Position numbers and translations under genes: made by a program | Source: CAVYXK01 sp963708245 | GTDB taxonomy: Bacteria; Pseudomonadota; Alphaproteobacteria; Acetobacterales; Acetobacteraceae | Length of the DNA stretch: 64,000 nucleotides | Direction of reading: 5' to 3' | Assembly (NCBI GenBank): GCA_963708245.1 | Contig: OY970201.1 | Span: 1,364,001 to 1,428,000, forward strand | Notes under the pieces: generated by a model | The model's input: only the letters and a program-made list of their open reading frames with translations | Databases searched by the model: none | Told to the model about the DNA's origin: nothing | Part shown: piece after piece, positions 17,273-25,972 of the stretch | Numbering within the stretch: the first letter of the stretch is position 1 | Layout: each line of letters begins with the position of its first letter

Positions 17273-17518
17273 TTACGGCGGGCCTGCCGCTTCCGTCCAG
17301 TCAGAGCCAATCAGATGTTCGATCTCGTAAGCGGCTGCCATTAGGAGACCAGAGCCGTGTTTTCCACTGAACCGCTGCAGCGTTAGACCAAGCTGCCCGT
17401 GGCCAAACACGCCCGCGGCGCTAAACGCGAAATCGATAATCCTGGCGAGGCGAATCAGCGCTTTCTTGGGGCCACGGATTGTGCGCGGATCCTCTACCCG
17501 GTCCCGGCCGACGCCCGA
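17273..17518 (-). other. Unexplained open stretch, possible gene remnant
   Basis: A minus-strand stop-to-stop frame of about 80 codons ending at TAA 17273-17275. It has protein-like composition (IRGPKKALIRLARIIDF, then FGHGQLGLTLQRF and LLMAAAYEIEHLIGSDW) but no acceptable start codon at its beginning. It looks like the tail of a lost gene. No family was recognised. The rest of the gap to 17598 shows nothing else. Confidence 0.3.
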
Positions 17519-17598
17519 TCAGGAAGTCGACCGACGTTACTCCGAGGTTGAGGTGGTGGCCTTGTCGCGCATGTAGTTGCAAAAGTTGGCGGCCAGTA

Positions 17599-18368
17599 TC
17601 AGGGATCGTCCGCCCCGGACAGATCGGCACCGCCTCGCGGCTGCCCGACTGGGCCGCTCGTCCGCAGCCATCCGACGTCGAGCGAGCGACCGATGCTGAG
17701 TAGCACGCGTTCTGGCTCGCTCAACTCGTCGAACCAGGCGCGCACCGAGACCGCAAGCCGCGGATTGCCGGTGATGATGTCGTCGGCGCCGTCGAGCATG
17801 GCGCGGGTGATGCTGGCCTCATCATCGAGCGTCCAAACATGCACCTCCCGGTCGCTCGCATGCAGTTGGCGGATCACCGCCGGCGTCGCCAGCCGCCGCG
17901 AGAGCGCGAAGAAATCCACGTCGGCGCGGCGGAGATTACCGACGCCGGTCGCCAGGATCAGGCCCAGCTTGATCTGCGGGGCCGTCCCCCGCACCTGGCG
18001 TAGCAGGCCCGTATCAAGGGACGAGATGGCCGCCTGATCGGCGGTTCCGGCCTCGCGCAAGGCGGCGACGGTGCGCACAGCAAGGTCTTCGCCACGCCCG
18101 TTGTTCTTGATCTCGACGTTGAGCCGAATCTTGCCCCGCGCAGCGGAGGCAAACTCCAGCAATGTCGGGATCCGCTCGCCGTGGAACGCCGGGGAAAACC
18201 AGGAGCCGACGTCGAGCTGCTGAAGCTCGTCGAGCCGCATGTCCCAGATCGATCGTGCCACACCGGCCACCCGCCGGAGATCCGTGTCGTGCAGCACCAC
18301 GACCTTGCCGTCGGCGGTTTCCTGCACGTCGATCTCGACGACGTCCGCCCGTTCGGCGATGGCGCTCC
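17599..18368 (-). pseudogene. 3' part of membrane glycerophosphodiester phosphodiesterase, cut by IS701
   Basis: Catalytic part of a GDPD-family enzyme. It starts at RSAIAERADVVEIDVQ (the E-x-D metal ligands) and runs through the HD motif VVLHDTDLRRV and late motifs NVEIKNNG, EVHVWTLDDEAS and MLDGADDIITGNP. The His/Glu half of the active site lies in the separate 5' fragment at 19924-21027. The IS end supplies two in-frame ATGs (18388-18393) just before the junction, so a truncated protein could be made, but it would lack the HR...ENT residues and should be inactive. Confidence 0.88.
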
Positions 18369-18372
18369 TTAG

Positions 18373-19919
18373 TCCTACTGCGTCACTCATCATGCCGCGC
18401 TTAAGGGCTGGCGCCTATGCCCGCAGCAGGGACATCGCGGCAGTGCATGGACGAAGGTACGTGCGAGACGGATGCGCAGCGTCGCAATCGAGTTCGGCAC
18501 ATGACGCTGCGAACGCAGCGGCAGCTCCTCTGGGTCGGTAACCTGCGGGAACGGCAGGTCGCTGGCCGCGCCAGGCGCGGGCAAGTCCTGAGGGGGGAAT
18601 CGTCGCCTTCTCGGAGACCAGGAATCCGTAGGCCGCAATGCATAGGCTTGCGTGATGGTGAAAGCCCCGCCAGCCGCGGCCTTCGTAATGGCCGAGCCCG
18701 ACCTCCTGCTTCAGATCCAGATAGTCGCGTTCGATCCGCCAGCGCAGCTTGGTGAGATCCACCATCCGCTCGAACGTGATGTCCGACGGCAGCGTGGAAA
18801 GCCAGTAATGGTCCGGTTCGCTCGCGCCCTCTGGCCACTCGATCAGCAGCCACTCTTCCGCCGCAGGTTCGTTGCGTTTGGTATCATCGTGTGCCGGACG
18901 CACCCGCAGGCGGGCAAAGCGTGAGCTCAGTGCCGTGTTGCTGCCCTCTCGCCAGGTGATCGGCTGCCAGGCGTCGGCGGCCAGCTCGATCGCCAGCTGC
19001 TTGGCCGAGACCGGCTGATGCGCATCATCACGGCGCGGCCGTTTGGGCGGCCGGCCGCGGCCCGACCATGCCGGGGCTGGCACTGCTGCCTCGCCCGGCC
19101 GCCAGACTGCTGTGGTGGGTAGGATGCCGGCCACGTAGGGCTGTCCGAGTTCGCTGATCCCGCCACGCAGCGTAGCGTTGTTGCCATAGGCTGGGTCCAT
19201 CAGCGCCACTGCCGCCGGCAGGCCATCAGCGTGGGCTTGGCGCATTTGCCGCAGCGCGATCTCCGGCTTGGTCTGGAACGTAACCTCCGCCGGCACGCCC
19301 GCGGTGATCCGCCGCACCGGGTCGTCAGCCCAGTCCTGCGGCAGATACAATCGATAGGCGACCGGCAGGCTGGCCTGGTGGGTGGCCACCGAGAGGCTCA
19401 CCGCCACCTGGCAGTTCTCCTGCTTGCCAAGCTGCCCGCAGTATTGCCGCGCCACGCCGACCGAGTGGTGGCCCTTCTTGGGGAACGCCGTGTCGTCGAT
19501 GATCCAGGCCTGGATCGGCTCATCGCCGGTGATGGATGGCAGCACCAACTCGCGCACCCGGGTCAGCATCGCCTGGTCCGACCATGGGGCTTGCGCCACC
19601 AGATGCAGCAGCGACTGGTGCTGGGCCGCGGTCCGCTCTGGTGCGGTCACCGCCGCCAGCGGTTCGACGCTCTTGCGGCCCTCGGTCGAGATCAAGCCGA
19701 TGCAGTAGTCTTGAAACGGTGCGACCCGGTCGGCATGGCCGAGCACCGAGGCCAAATCCGCCGCGTAGGCTCTGAACCGGGCTTCCGTGCCAGACCGATC
19801 GCGAAGATCCATGCCGCCCTCCCCGAGCGGTTCGAATCTTCACCCGTACCATAGCGCGACCGCGTCGCAGCAAGGGCTAAATCAGGCCGTCAGCCCGTCC
19901 GGTTTGCGACTCAGTAGGA
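18373..19919 (-). mobile_element. IS701-family insertion sequence, copy 1 (1547 bp)
   Basis: The ends are TCCTACTGAGTC and TCCTACTGCGTC (12-bp inverted repeats, one mismatch). The element is flanked by the 4-bp duplication TTAG on the plus strand (18369-18372 and 19920-19923). The family is known for 4-bp YTAR targets. It carries one transposase on the minus strand. It interrupts the GDPD gene: joining the flanks with one TTAG gives an uninterrupted 625-codon frame. It matches copy 2 (59005-60551) in length, and I saw one base difference (18945 versus 59979). Confidence 0.95.
18415..19812 (-). CDS. IS701-family transposase, copy 1
   Basis: 465 residues. DDE_5-type transposase with the strongly conserved IIDDTAFPKKGHHSVGVARQ (first Asp) followed by YCGQLGKQENCQVAVSLSVA, second Asp in VALMDPAYGNN, and Glu in the C-terminal RWRIERDYLDLKQEVGLG. 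This is the hallmark of IS701 transposases. The frame is intact. It differs from copy 2 by a single residue, Gly here (TWREGSNTA) against Arg in copy 2. Confidence 0.95.
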   Translation of the reverse strand: MDLRDRSGTEARFRAYAADLASVLGHADRVAPFQDYCIGLISTEGRKSVEPLAAVTAPERTAAQHQSLLHLVAQAPWSDQAMLTRVRELVLPSITGDEPIQAWIIDDTAFPKKGHHSVGVARQYCGQLGKQENCQVAVSLSVATHQASLPVAYRLYLPQDWADDPVRRITAGVPAEVTFQTKPEIALRQMRQAHADGLPAAVALMDPAYGNNATLRGGISELGQPYVAGILPTTAVWRPGEAAVPAPAWSGRGRPPKRPRRDDAHQPVSAKQLAIELAADAWQPITWREGSNTALSSRFARLRVRPAHDDTKRNEPAAEEWLLIEWPEGASEPDHYWLSTLPSDITFERMVDLTKLRWRIERDYLDLKQEVGLGHYEGRGWRGFHHHASLCIAAYGFLVSEKATIPPSGLARAWRGQRPAVPAGYRPRGAAAAFAASCAELDCDAAHPSRTYLRPCTAAMSLLRA

Positions 19920-19923
19920 TTAG

Positions 19924-21027
19924 GGCGGTAAGCGTGTTCTCGGGCGCATGCGCGGAACCGGCACGATGGGCCGTAATGGTGATTGCACGGTCGGACAACG
20001 CGGTCCGGCCAGCCCGCACGGCCTCCATGATCGCCACGGCAGGGATGGCGACACAAAGCAGCACCGCCGCCGCCAGCCGCAAGCGCGCTGCTGTGCGGAG
20101 CGCGGGTTCCGGCTCCACAGCCTCTGGCAACGCTTGGTCGGCGGCCGAATCGGCGATCAGGACCAGCACGACGCCGGCGCGCGAGATCGCTGCCAGCACT
20201 GCAAAAATTAATGCGGTTGTGGTGATGAAGCCGATGGCACCCGCATTCAAGGACGGGGAGGTCACCGGCCGCGAGAGCAGCCAGACAAGCAGGCGCGACA
20301 GCGCGGCCAGCGCTGCAACCCAGAGCACGGCCAGTCCGGCGACGACGCCGAGTAGGCGCGGCAGCAGCGCACGCGTGCGCCCGGCGGTCGCCAGCACCGC
20401 CAGGCGCAGCGCCAGCGCGGCACTGACCGGACGCAGCAGGCAGATCGGCAAGGCGAGGCCAGTGCGCAGCAGAAGATAAAGTCCGGCAAGGACGGCCGCC
20501 ACGACGCCAATCGCGATCACCGCGATTGCCCACAGGAACTCCGGCGGACGGGTGGAGATATAGAAATAGAGATCACCCGCAGATAGAAACCAGTGTCGAG
20601 CGACGGCAGCCACCAGCAGCACAGGCAGCGCCAGCAGCAGCATCGCGGCGAACGTGCACGCGCTGAGCGTCACCATGGCCGGCAGGCGGCGTAGCAACGA
20701 CCGCCAGATCACTGGCTGGCGCGTCGGCAGTCCCCGGCGTGCGTGCCACAGAATCAGGCTGACGCCGCCCAGGGCAATGACGTTCACCAGAATCGTGCCG
20801 ATGGCAGCTGTCGGCAGCGCCAGCATACCAAGCGGCGACAGCATGAAAGTGATCAGCGCGGTATTGCCGATGACGGGATCGCCGCTCAGTGCAACGATCC
20901 GCTCCGTCAACAGGACCAGCAGCGGGTCGAGCAGAACCAGCACGGCAAGGCCGATCGCTGCCTCGAACACCAGCAACGGCCACAGGGCGCGGCGCAGGGT
21001 GGCGATGAAGGCCGAGGACGGCGTCAT
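19924..21027 (-). pseudogene. 5' part of membrane glycerophosphodiester phosphodiesterase, cut by IS701
   Basis: About 368 codons. A long N-terminal membrane domain has several helices (LWPLLVFEAAIGLAVLVLL, MLLLALPVLLVAAVA, LLRTGLALPICLL and more), characteristic of membrane-anchored GDPDs. It is followed by the beginning of the catalytic domain, ITITAHRAGSAHAPENTLTA, with the catalytic His and Glu. The frame then enters the IS and stops at 19882. The intact protein would have been about 625 residues and would hydrolyse glycerophosphodiesters at the membrane. It is the last gene of a minus-strand run after GntP and patatin (35 bp from the latter). Confidence 0.88.
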
Positions 21028-21062
21028 GGGTGCAGCTTCGGTGCCGCGGCTGCGGCGGCCCG

Positions 21063-22169
21063 CTACGTGCGCCCGGATACGGCGGCGGCACGTTCTTGCA
21101 GAAACCGGTGGGCGCTGGCCTCGCCGGCCGCGATCAGTTGATCGATATTGGCGGAACTGCGGTCAATCTTACTTTCATAGTCTAACCTGTCCTGCAATTC
21201 CGCCGGCATCTCGATGCAGGGAATGTGATAGGGCTTGTCGCCGTCTGCCGAAAACGACCTCGGGATGCGGACCGGCGATTTGATGTCGAACTGAGCCAGG
21301 TGTTCGGGTCGAAATGCATTACCGAGAAGCAGATCATTCAACATCTCGAGGTGGCGCAGTTGTTGGAAGAGCGAGATGTTGCCCTCGAGCTGATTGCGCC
21401 GATCGACGATGTCGTCCGGCAGCTCCGGTACTTTTTTGCAAGTAGTCGGATTGATCTTGATGAGCCAGATTTCCTCTGGCAGGTTCTCGTTGCCGACACT
21501 CCCCGGCCGGACTAGCTCCTGAAGCGGTGGATTGTCGGAAAACAGTCCATCCCAATAGCCATCGCCGTCAATCTGCACGGCGGGGAAGATGCTTGGGACC
21601 GCGCAGGAGGCGAGGATATGCTCGACGCGGATCGGTTCTCGGACCGAGATGAACTTGGTCAGCTTGCCGGTGATGACATTGGCGGCACCGATCATCAGGA
21701 CGGGGCGCTTCGCTCGAGGCCCCCAGGACGCGATTTCATCGAAGTCGAGGTGTGTTTCCAGCAGCGAGCGAAAGTTCCGGAAATTCTCGCGATGGCCGAG
21801 CGTGGCGATGCTGCTCGCCGATTGGATCAGCGGCGAGGAAGGGCTGAGCTGCAGGGTCGGAAGCAGGCCGATATTGGCCATCCGCAGCGACCCCACGACG
21901 AACATATTGAACGCCTGCTCAAGCCAGCCCTGCGCGGTATTGTCCTGCCAGAAATCGATCAGCCGTCGCCACAGGGGCCTCTCGTCTTTCTCGAAGGCAA
22001 ACCACACCAGCGCGGCGCAGACGGCGCCGCCGGACGTCCCGCTGATGCTAACGACCTCGAACTGGTCATCGATCTCCGCTTCGCACAACGCTTTCAGCGC
22101 GCCGGCGGTAAAGGCCGTCTGGCTTCCCCCGCCCTGGCAGGCAATCGCGATCTTGATCCTCGGTTTCAT
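21063..22169 (-). CDS. Patatin-like phospholipase
   Basis: 368 residues. Oxyanion loop IACQGGGSQTAFTAGAL, nucleophile motif GTSGG and catalytic Asp in YWDGLFSDNPPLQELV. No signal peptide, so cytoplasmic or membrane-peripheral. Between the motifs is a long helical insertion containing NMFVVGSLRMANIGLLPT. Family members hydrolyse acyl lipids. It sits 46 bp after the GntP permease gene and 35 bp before the broken GDPD gene, a context suggesting phospholipid or polyester turnover. It is only distantly similar to the other two patatins in the window. Confidence 0.85.
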   Translation of the reverse strand: MKPRIKIAIACQGGGSQTAFTAGALKALCEAEIDDQFEVVSISGTSGGAVCAALVWFAFEKDERPLWRRLIDFWQDNTAQGWLEQAFNMFVVGSLRMANIGLLPTLQLSPSSPLIQSASSIATLGHRENFRNFRSLLETHLDFDEIASWGPRAKRPVLMIGAANVITGKLTKFISVREPIRVEHILASCAVPSIFPAVQIDGDGYWDGLFSDNPPLQELVRPGSVGNENLPEEIWLIKINPTTCKKVPELPDDIVDRRNQLEGNISLFQQLRHLEMLNDLLLGNAFRPEHLAQFDIKSPVRIPRSFSADGDKPYHIPCIEMPAELQDRLDYESKIDRSSANIDQLIAAGEASAHRFLQERAAAVSGRT

Positions 22170-22215
22170 ACCCTACCTGTTCGCTCACGCATTATGGGTT
22201 GCCCGCCCATCCGGG

Positions 22216-23670
22216 TCAGAATGAGCCGAACACGGTGCCCAGCCCGATCACGGCTACAAGTGCGACGATCGCGCCGACGATCGCGACCATGACGATATCA
22301 AGATAGCTTTCGCGATGGGTCAGCCCACACACGGCGAGCAGAGTCACAACCGCCCCGTTATGCGGGAGACTGTCGAGCGTGCCCGAGCTGATCACTGCCA
22401 CGCGGTGCATCAGCTCCGGGCTGATGCCGGTCTCATTCGCCAGCCGCAGGTACGTGCTGGCGAGCGCATCGAGCGCAATCGTCAGCCCGCCTGAGGCCGA
22501 TCCGGTAAGGGCGGCAAGCAGGTTAGTCGCGATCGCCAGCGAAACGAGCGGACCGCCTTCGATCGACAGCACCCAGTCGCGCACCATCGCGAAGGCCGGC
22601 AGTGCCGCGACGACCGCGCCGAAGCCGACCAGGCTGGCCACACTGACCGCCGGTAGCACCGAAGCATTGGCACCGGCATCCATGCTTTCACGCAATGCCG
22701 GAAGATGACGGCGGCTGATGATGATGAGCGTGAGGATGGCGGCGGTGAGTGCCACGATCACCGCCCACACGCCGCCCACCGCCGAGAGCGACGTCGCCCC
22801 CCAGCGCGGCTCGGCAAGGAACGACACGTCGAGGCGCGGCAGAACGAATAGCGACATCAGAAAATTGACGCCGACCACCACGATAAGCGGCAGTATGGCC
22901 GCCGCCGTCGAAGGTCGGCTGTCGGCGCGATGGCCACGATGGATCTCGGCAGGATCGAACTCGCGCGCCGTGGTCGCGCGCTCGCGGACCGTCGGATCCT
23001 CGGCTGCTTCATCGACGCGGACGCTCTGATCGGTGCCATAGCCCTCACCGGCGCGGCGAGCTGCGGCTTCGGCACGGCCGAGCCACCCCAGGCCGAACAG
23101 GAGCATGATCGCCGAAGCGATGATGCCGAGGCCTGGGGCTGCCAGCGGCGTGGTGCCGAAGAACGGCATCGGGATCGCGTTCTGGATCGCCGGCGTTCCC
23201 GGCATGGCGGACATGGTGAAGGTGGAAGTGCCGAGCGCGATCGCGGCCGGCATCAGCCGGCGCGGGATGTCGGCCGCCCGAAACATGGCCTGGGCCATCG
23301 GCGCCAGGACGAAGAACGCCACGAACAGGCTGACACCGCCGTAGGTCACCAACGCACCGGCGAGTACGACCGCCAGTATCGCCCGACGCTCTCCAAGCCG
23401 GCCGGTGACGAAGGCGGAGATGGCTGCAACCGAACCGCTGTCCTCCATCAGCTTGCCGAACAGCGCACCGAGCAGGAACAGGGGAAAGAACTGCGCCAGG
23501 AAGTGGGAGGCGCTGCCCATGAAGGTCTGCGTCCAGTGCGCAAGCAGCGGCTCGCGTGATGCAGCGGCGGCGATCAGCGCCGCGGCCGGAGCGAGCAGCA
23601 GAATGCTCCACCCGCGATATGCAAGCGAGATCAGAAGCAACAGTCCGATCAGGATTCCGAGCAGCCCCAT
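22216..23670 (-). CDS. GntP-family proton symporter
   Basis: 484 residues with about 12 hydrophobic segments. GntP-family features include the N-terminal LLLLISLAYRGWSILLLAP, ALFGKLMEDSGSVAAIS, a loop with FVLAPMAQAMFRAADIP and the late motif TGSASGGLTIALDAL followed by SSGTLDSLPHNGAVVTLL. The family imports gluconate-like sugar acids or 3-hydroxybutyrate with protons. The SLPHNG motif favours the short-chain hydroxyacid branch, but this is inference. A charged cytoplasmic loop (about 205-255) splits the halves. First gene of the GntP-patatin-GDPD run; the 149-bp gap upstream holds no clear gene. Confidence 0.85.
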   Translation of the reverse strand: MGLLGILIGLLLLISLAYRGWSILLLAPAAALIAAAASREPLLAHWTQTFMGSASHFLAQFFPLFLLGALFGKLMEDSGSVAAISAFVTGRLGERRAILAVVLAGALVTYGGVSLFVAFFVLAPMAQAMFRAADIPRRLMPAAIALGTSTFTMSAMPGTPAIQNAIPMPFFGTTPLAAPGLGIIASAIMLLFGLGWLGRAEAAARRAGEGYGTDQSVRVDEAAEDPTVRERATTAREFDPAEIHRGHRADSRPSTAAAILPLIVVVGVNFLMSLFVLPRLDVSFLAEPRWGATSLSAVGGVWAVIVALTAAILTLIIISRRHLPALRESMDAGANASVLPAVSVASLVGFGAVVAALPAFAMVRDWVLSIEGGPLVSLAIATNLLAALTGSASGGLTIALDALASTYLRLANETGISPELMHRVAVISSGTLDSLPHNGAVVTLLAVCGLTHRESYLDIVMVAIVGAIVALVAVIGLGTVFGSF

Positions 23671-23819
23671 CGCTCAGGCCTCCGGTGCGATCGCATCCAA
23701 AACGGTCATAGCCGACGCACGGTGCGCGCCGCTGGCAGCCTGAGATCGAGCATGATCAGGCCCAATGCCGCGCCGGCGGCGCTTTGTCGGGATTCTCACT
23801 GGTTCGATCCTTATTCGCT

Positions 23820-24410
23820 CTAAGCGGTAGCGGCGCCGCCTCCGGTCAACGCGTCACGAGCGAACCGCAGCGCAATCCCGAAATAGAGCCAGCCGCTACC
23901 CTGCACCAGCAGCTCTACCGCGATCAGAGTGCCAAGGACCCAAAGGCCAGACCAGGGCAGGTTCGCATAAAGCAGGCACCCGACCACGAAGCTCACGAGC
24001 CCGCTGAGCAGAACCAGCCCCCAGGCACGAACCTCCCGATGACGCAACGCGAGAACGATACGCACGATCCCGCCCACGATGATGGCGGCCGCAAGGAGAA
24101 GCGTCAGCACGATCGCGCCCTGCACAGGCTCGTTCATGATGAGGAGGCCGCCGATAAGATAGAACACGCCAGACAGCAGGCCAAATATGAAGCCCCGCCA
24201 TTGTTTGGTCATGAAGGCGTGAATGATTTGGAATACGCCGCCGACAAGCAGGCTCGCACCGATCACGATCGTGCTGGCAACGGTAACGGCGACAACGTCG
24301 AGCCAGGCGATCACGCCCAAGGCGATCATGACGATGCCGAGAGCGATGAACCATCCCCACTTCCTGGCGACCGCAGACGAGTCTCCTCCGATAGTAGTGT
24401 TCGCTAGCAT
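23820..24410 (-). CDS. hdeD: HdeD-family (DUF308) membrane protein
   Basis: 196 residues with six closely spaced membrane helices (WGWFIALGIVMIALGVIAW, TVASTIVIGASLLVGGVFQI, GFIFGLLSGVFYLIGGLLIM and three more), the HdeD fold of paired helical hairpins. In enterobacteria HdeD supports acid resistance at high cell density; elsewhere the role is less clear. It follows the patatin-lipoprotein gene by 19 bp and appears to be the last gene of the long RND-Mrp run. Confidence 0.85.
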   Translation of the reverse strand: MLANTTIGGDSSAVARKWGWFIALGIVMIALGVIAWLDVVAVTVASTIVIGASLLVGGVFQIIHAFMTKQWRGFIFGLLSGVFYLIGGLLIMNEPVQGAIVLTLLLAAAIIVGGIVRIVLALRHREVRAWGLVLLSGLVSFVVGCLLYANLPWSGLWVLGTLIAVELLVQGSGWLYFGIALRFARDALTGGGAATA

Positions 24411-24429
24411 GAGATACCTCTTATTGCTG

Positions 24430-25971
24430 TTAATAACATCGGCCGGTCATCCTTGCGTCCCGGGATACATCGCGGAGATACACCGAGGCTCGCGCCGGAT
24501 AAGAGCGCAGAAACCGCCGGAGCGGGTCCGAGGTCGTGATCGCATCGTGACCGGCACGGATCAGCGCGTCCACGCTGGTGCGCTCGATGGTGAGCCCGGT
24601 CGGAATCGCCAGCAGCCGATCTCTGTCGGCGCCTGGAGGCATGGCCGACAGCGAGACCTGCACGAACGCCGATTGGACATCCTCACAAGGCGATCCATCG
24701 ATCGTAGGACCTTGCGCGCAGCGCGCAGCACGAATCGCCTCCGTCACGTTCCTGAGCTGCTGGTCGAACGTAACCATCGTCTCAAAGTTGAACCTGTCGA
24801 TCGTGCCACCGGCGACGAGCCCAAACAGCGCGAACAGGCCACCAACGATCCGGCGCTGAGACACCGACAGATCCTGCGTATTCTGACCATCGACGCTGAT
24901 AACCAGGATGCGACGCAAACGGTCAAGGCCGAACGCGGCAAGTGCCTCCCGTGAGGGGGTAACGTTCTGCATCATGCTGCCCATCGCCCGGAGCCCCAGA
25001 TTATCGGAGATACCGCCATCGTTTAGGTGGACATAACGCATATCGCTTTGATCGAGGTACCGAGCAGCGGATTGCGCCTCCACGCCGATACGCGATAACG
25101 GGTCCCTAAGCTCTGCCTGGGTAACACGGCGCAACCATCCCGGCTCACGCCCACCGCACTTGGCAGCATGGTTGGTCAGCGTGACGGGAGAAAACAGACC
25201 AGGGAAGCCGTTCGATGCCGCAACGGCGCGCGCAACCGGAAACTGGGCCAGGTCGGAGCAGATGAGATCGAAATTCTCCTGCGTGAAAACGAACGGCTTG
25301 CCGCTGCTGAGTTCGGTAGCGCCAATGACGATCAAAGGTCTGCCGCGCGCTGCCAGGTCCTTGAACCGCGCGCCGTGGAACATGGTCCGATCGTACACCT
25401 GTTCCATGTAATCGTTGGTGCCGACCGTAGGGTCCACCAGCCAGCCCCAGTTCCAGGGAAGCAGGAATACGCCCCAGACATAGGCGTTGGTATCGGCGTA
25501 CAGGAAGTCCTTCTCGAACCGGCCGAATGCGGCGTCCCGATAGAGCCCGTAATAGGCGGCAGTGAAGCTCCCGCCGGAAATCCCAGATATGCCGTCCACA
25601 AGGCTGAGCAAGGGTTGCGGACCGCCAGCCGTCTGCGCTGAAACATCCCGCATGCCCTCCAATGCGCCATAGGAGTAGGCAGCGGACCGCTTGCCACCGC
25701 CAGATATCGCCACTAGCACGAGCAGGTCGGGCGTCGCTTCGGCCGCGGTGAGGGCACTGAGACGGAAGCCTCCGGTCGAGATGCTCTCGCTGCCGAGCGG
25801 CGCCATCTGCGAGGGAGCCAGCGGCGTCGTGTCGGCGACGACCAGCGAGGCACAGCCGCTCAGCAGGATCGCCACGAGAAGTAGAGGCATCAACAGTAGC
25901 GGGCCGGTGGGAGCAGTGGGCACGTGGTCCGGTCTCCTGAACGTCAGCATCTCGCGCTTCGTCATGTCCAT
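24430..25971 (-). CDS. Patatin-like phospholipase lipoprotein
   Basis: 513 residues. Lipoprotein signal LLLMPLLLVAILLSGC, then a patatin domain with oxyanion loop VAISGGGKRSAAYSYGAL, nucleophile SGISGGS and catalytic Asp in HLNDGGISDNLGL. It is therefore an envelope-tethered acyl hydrolase, unlike the two cytoplasmic patatins nearby. The start ATG at 25971 lies one base after the stop of the NuoL-like gene; a second ATG at 25965 is equally possible. Position inside the Mrp run suggests co-expression with the antiporter. A longer frame upstream runs antisense-like through the antiporter gene and is not real. Confidence 0.87.
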   Translation of the reverse strand: MDMTKREMLTFRRPDHVPTAPTGPLLLMPLLLVAILLSGCASLVVADTTPLAPSQMAPLGSESISTGGFRLSALTAAEATPDLLVLVAISGGGKRSAAYSYGALEGMRDVSAQTAGGPQPLLSLVDGISGISGGSFTAAYYGLYRDAAFGRFEKDFLYADTNAYVWGVFLLPWNWGWLVDPTVGTNDYMEQVYDRTMFHGARFKDLAARGRPLIVIGATELSSGKPFVFTQENFDLICSDLAQFPVARAVAASNGFPGLFSPVTLTNHAAKCGGREPGWLRRVTQAELRDPLSRIGVEAQSAARYLDQSDMRYVHLNDGGISDNLGLRAMGSMMQNVTPSREALAAFGLDRLRRILVISVDGQNTQDLSVSQRRIVGGLFALFGLVAGGTIDRFNFETMVTFDQQLRNVTEAIRAARCAQGPTIDGSPCEDVQSAFVQVSLSAMPPGADRDRLLAIPTGLTIERTSVDALIRAGHDAITTSDPLRRFLRSYPARASVYLRDVSRDARMTGRCY

Positions 25972-25972
25972 C

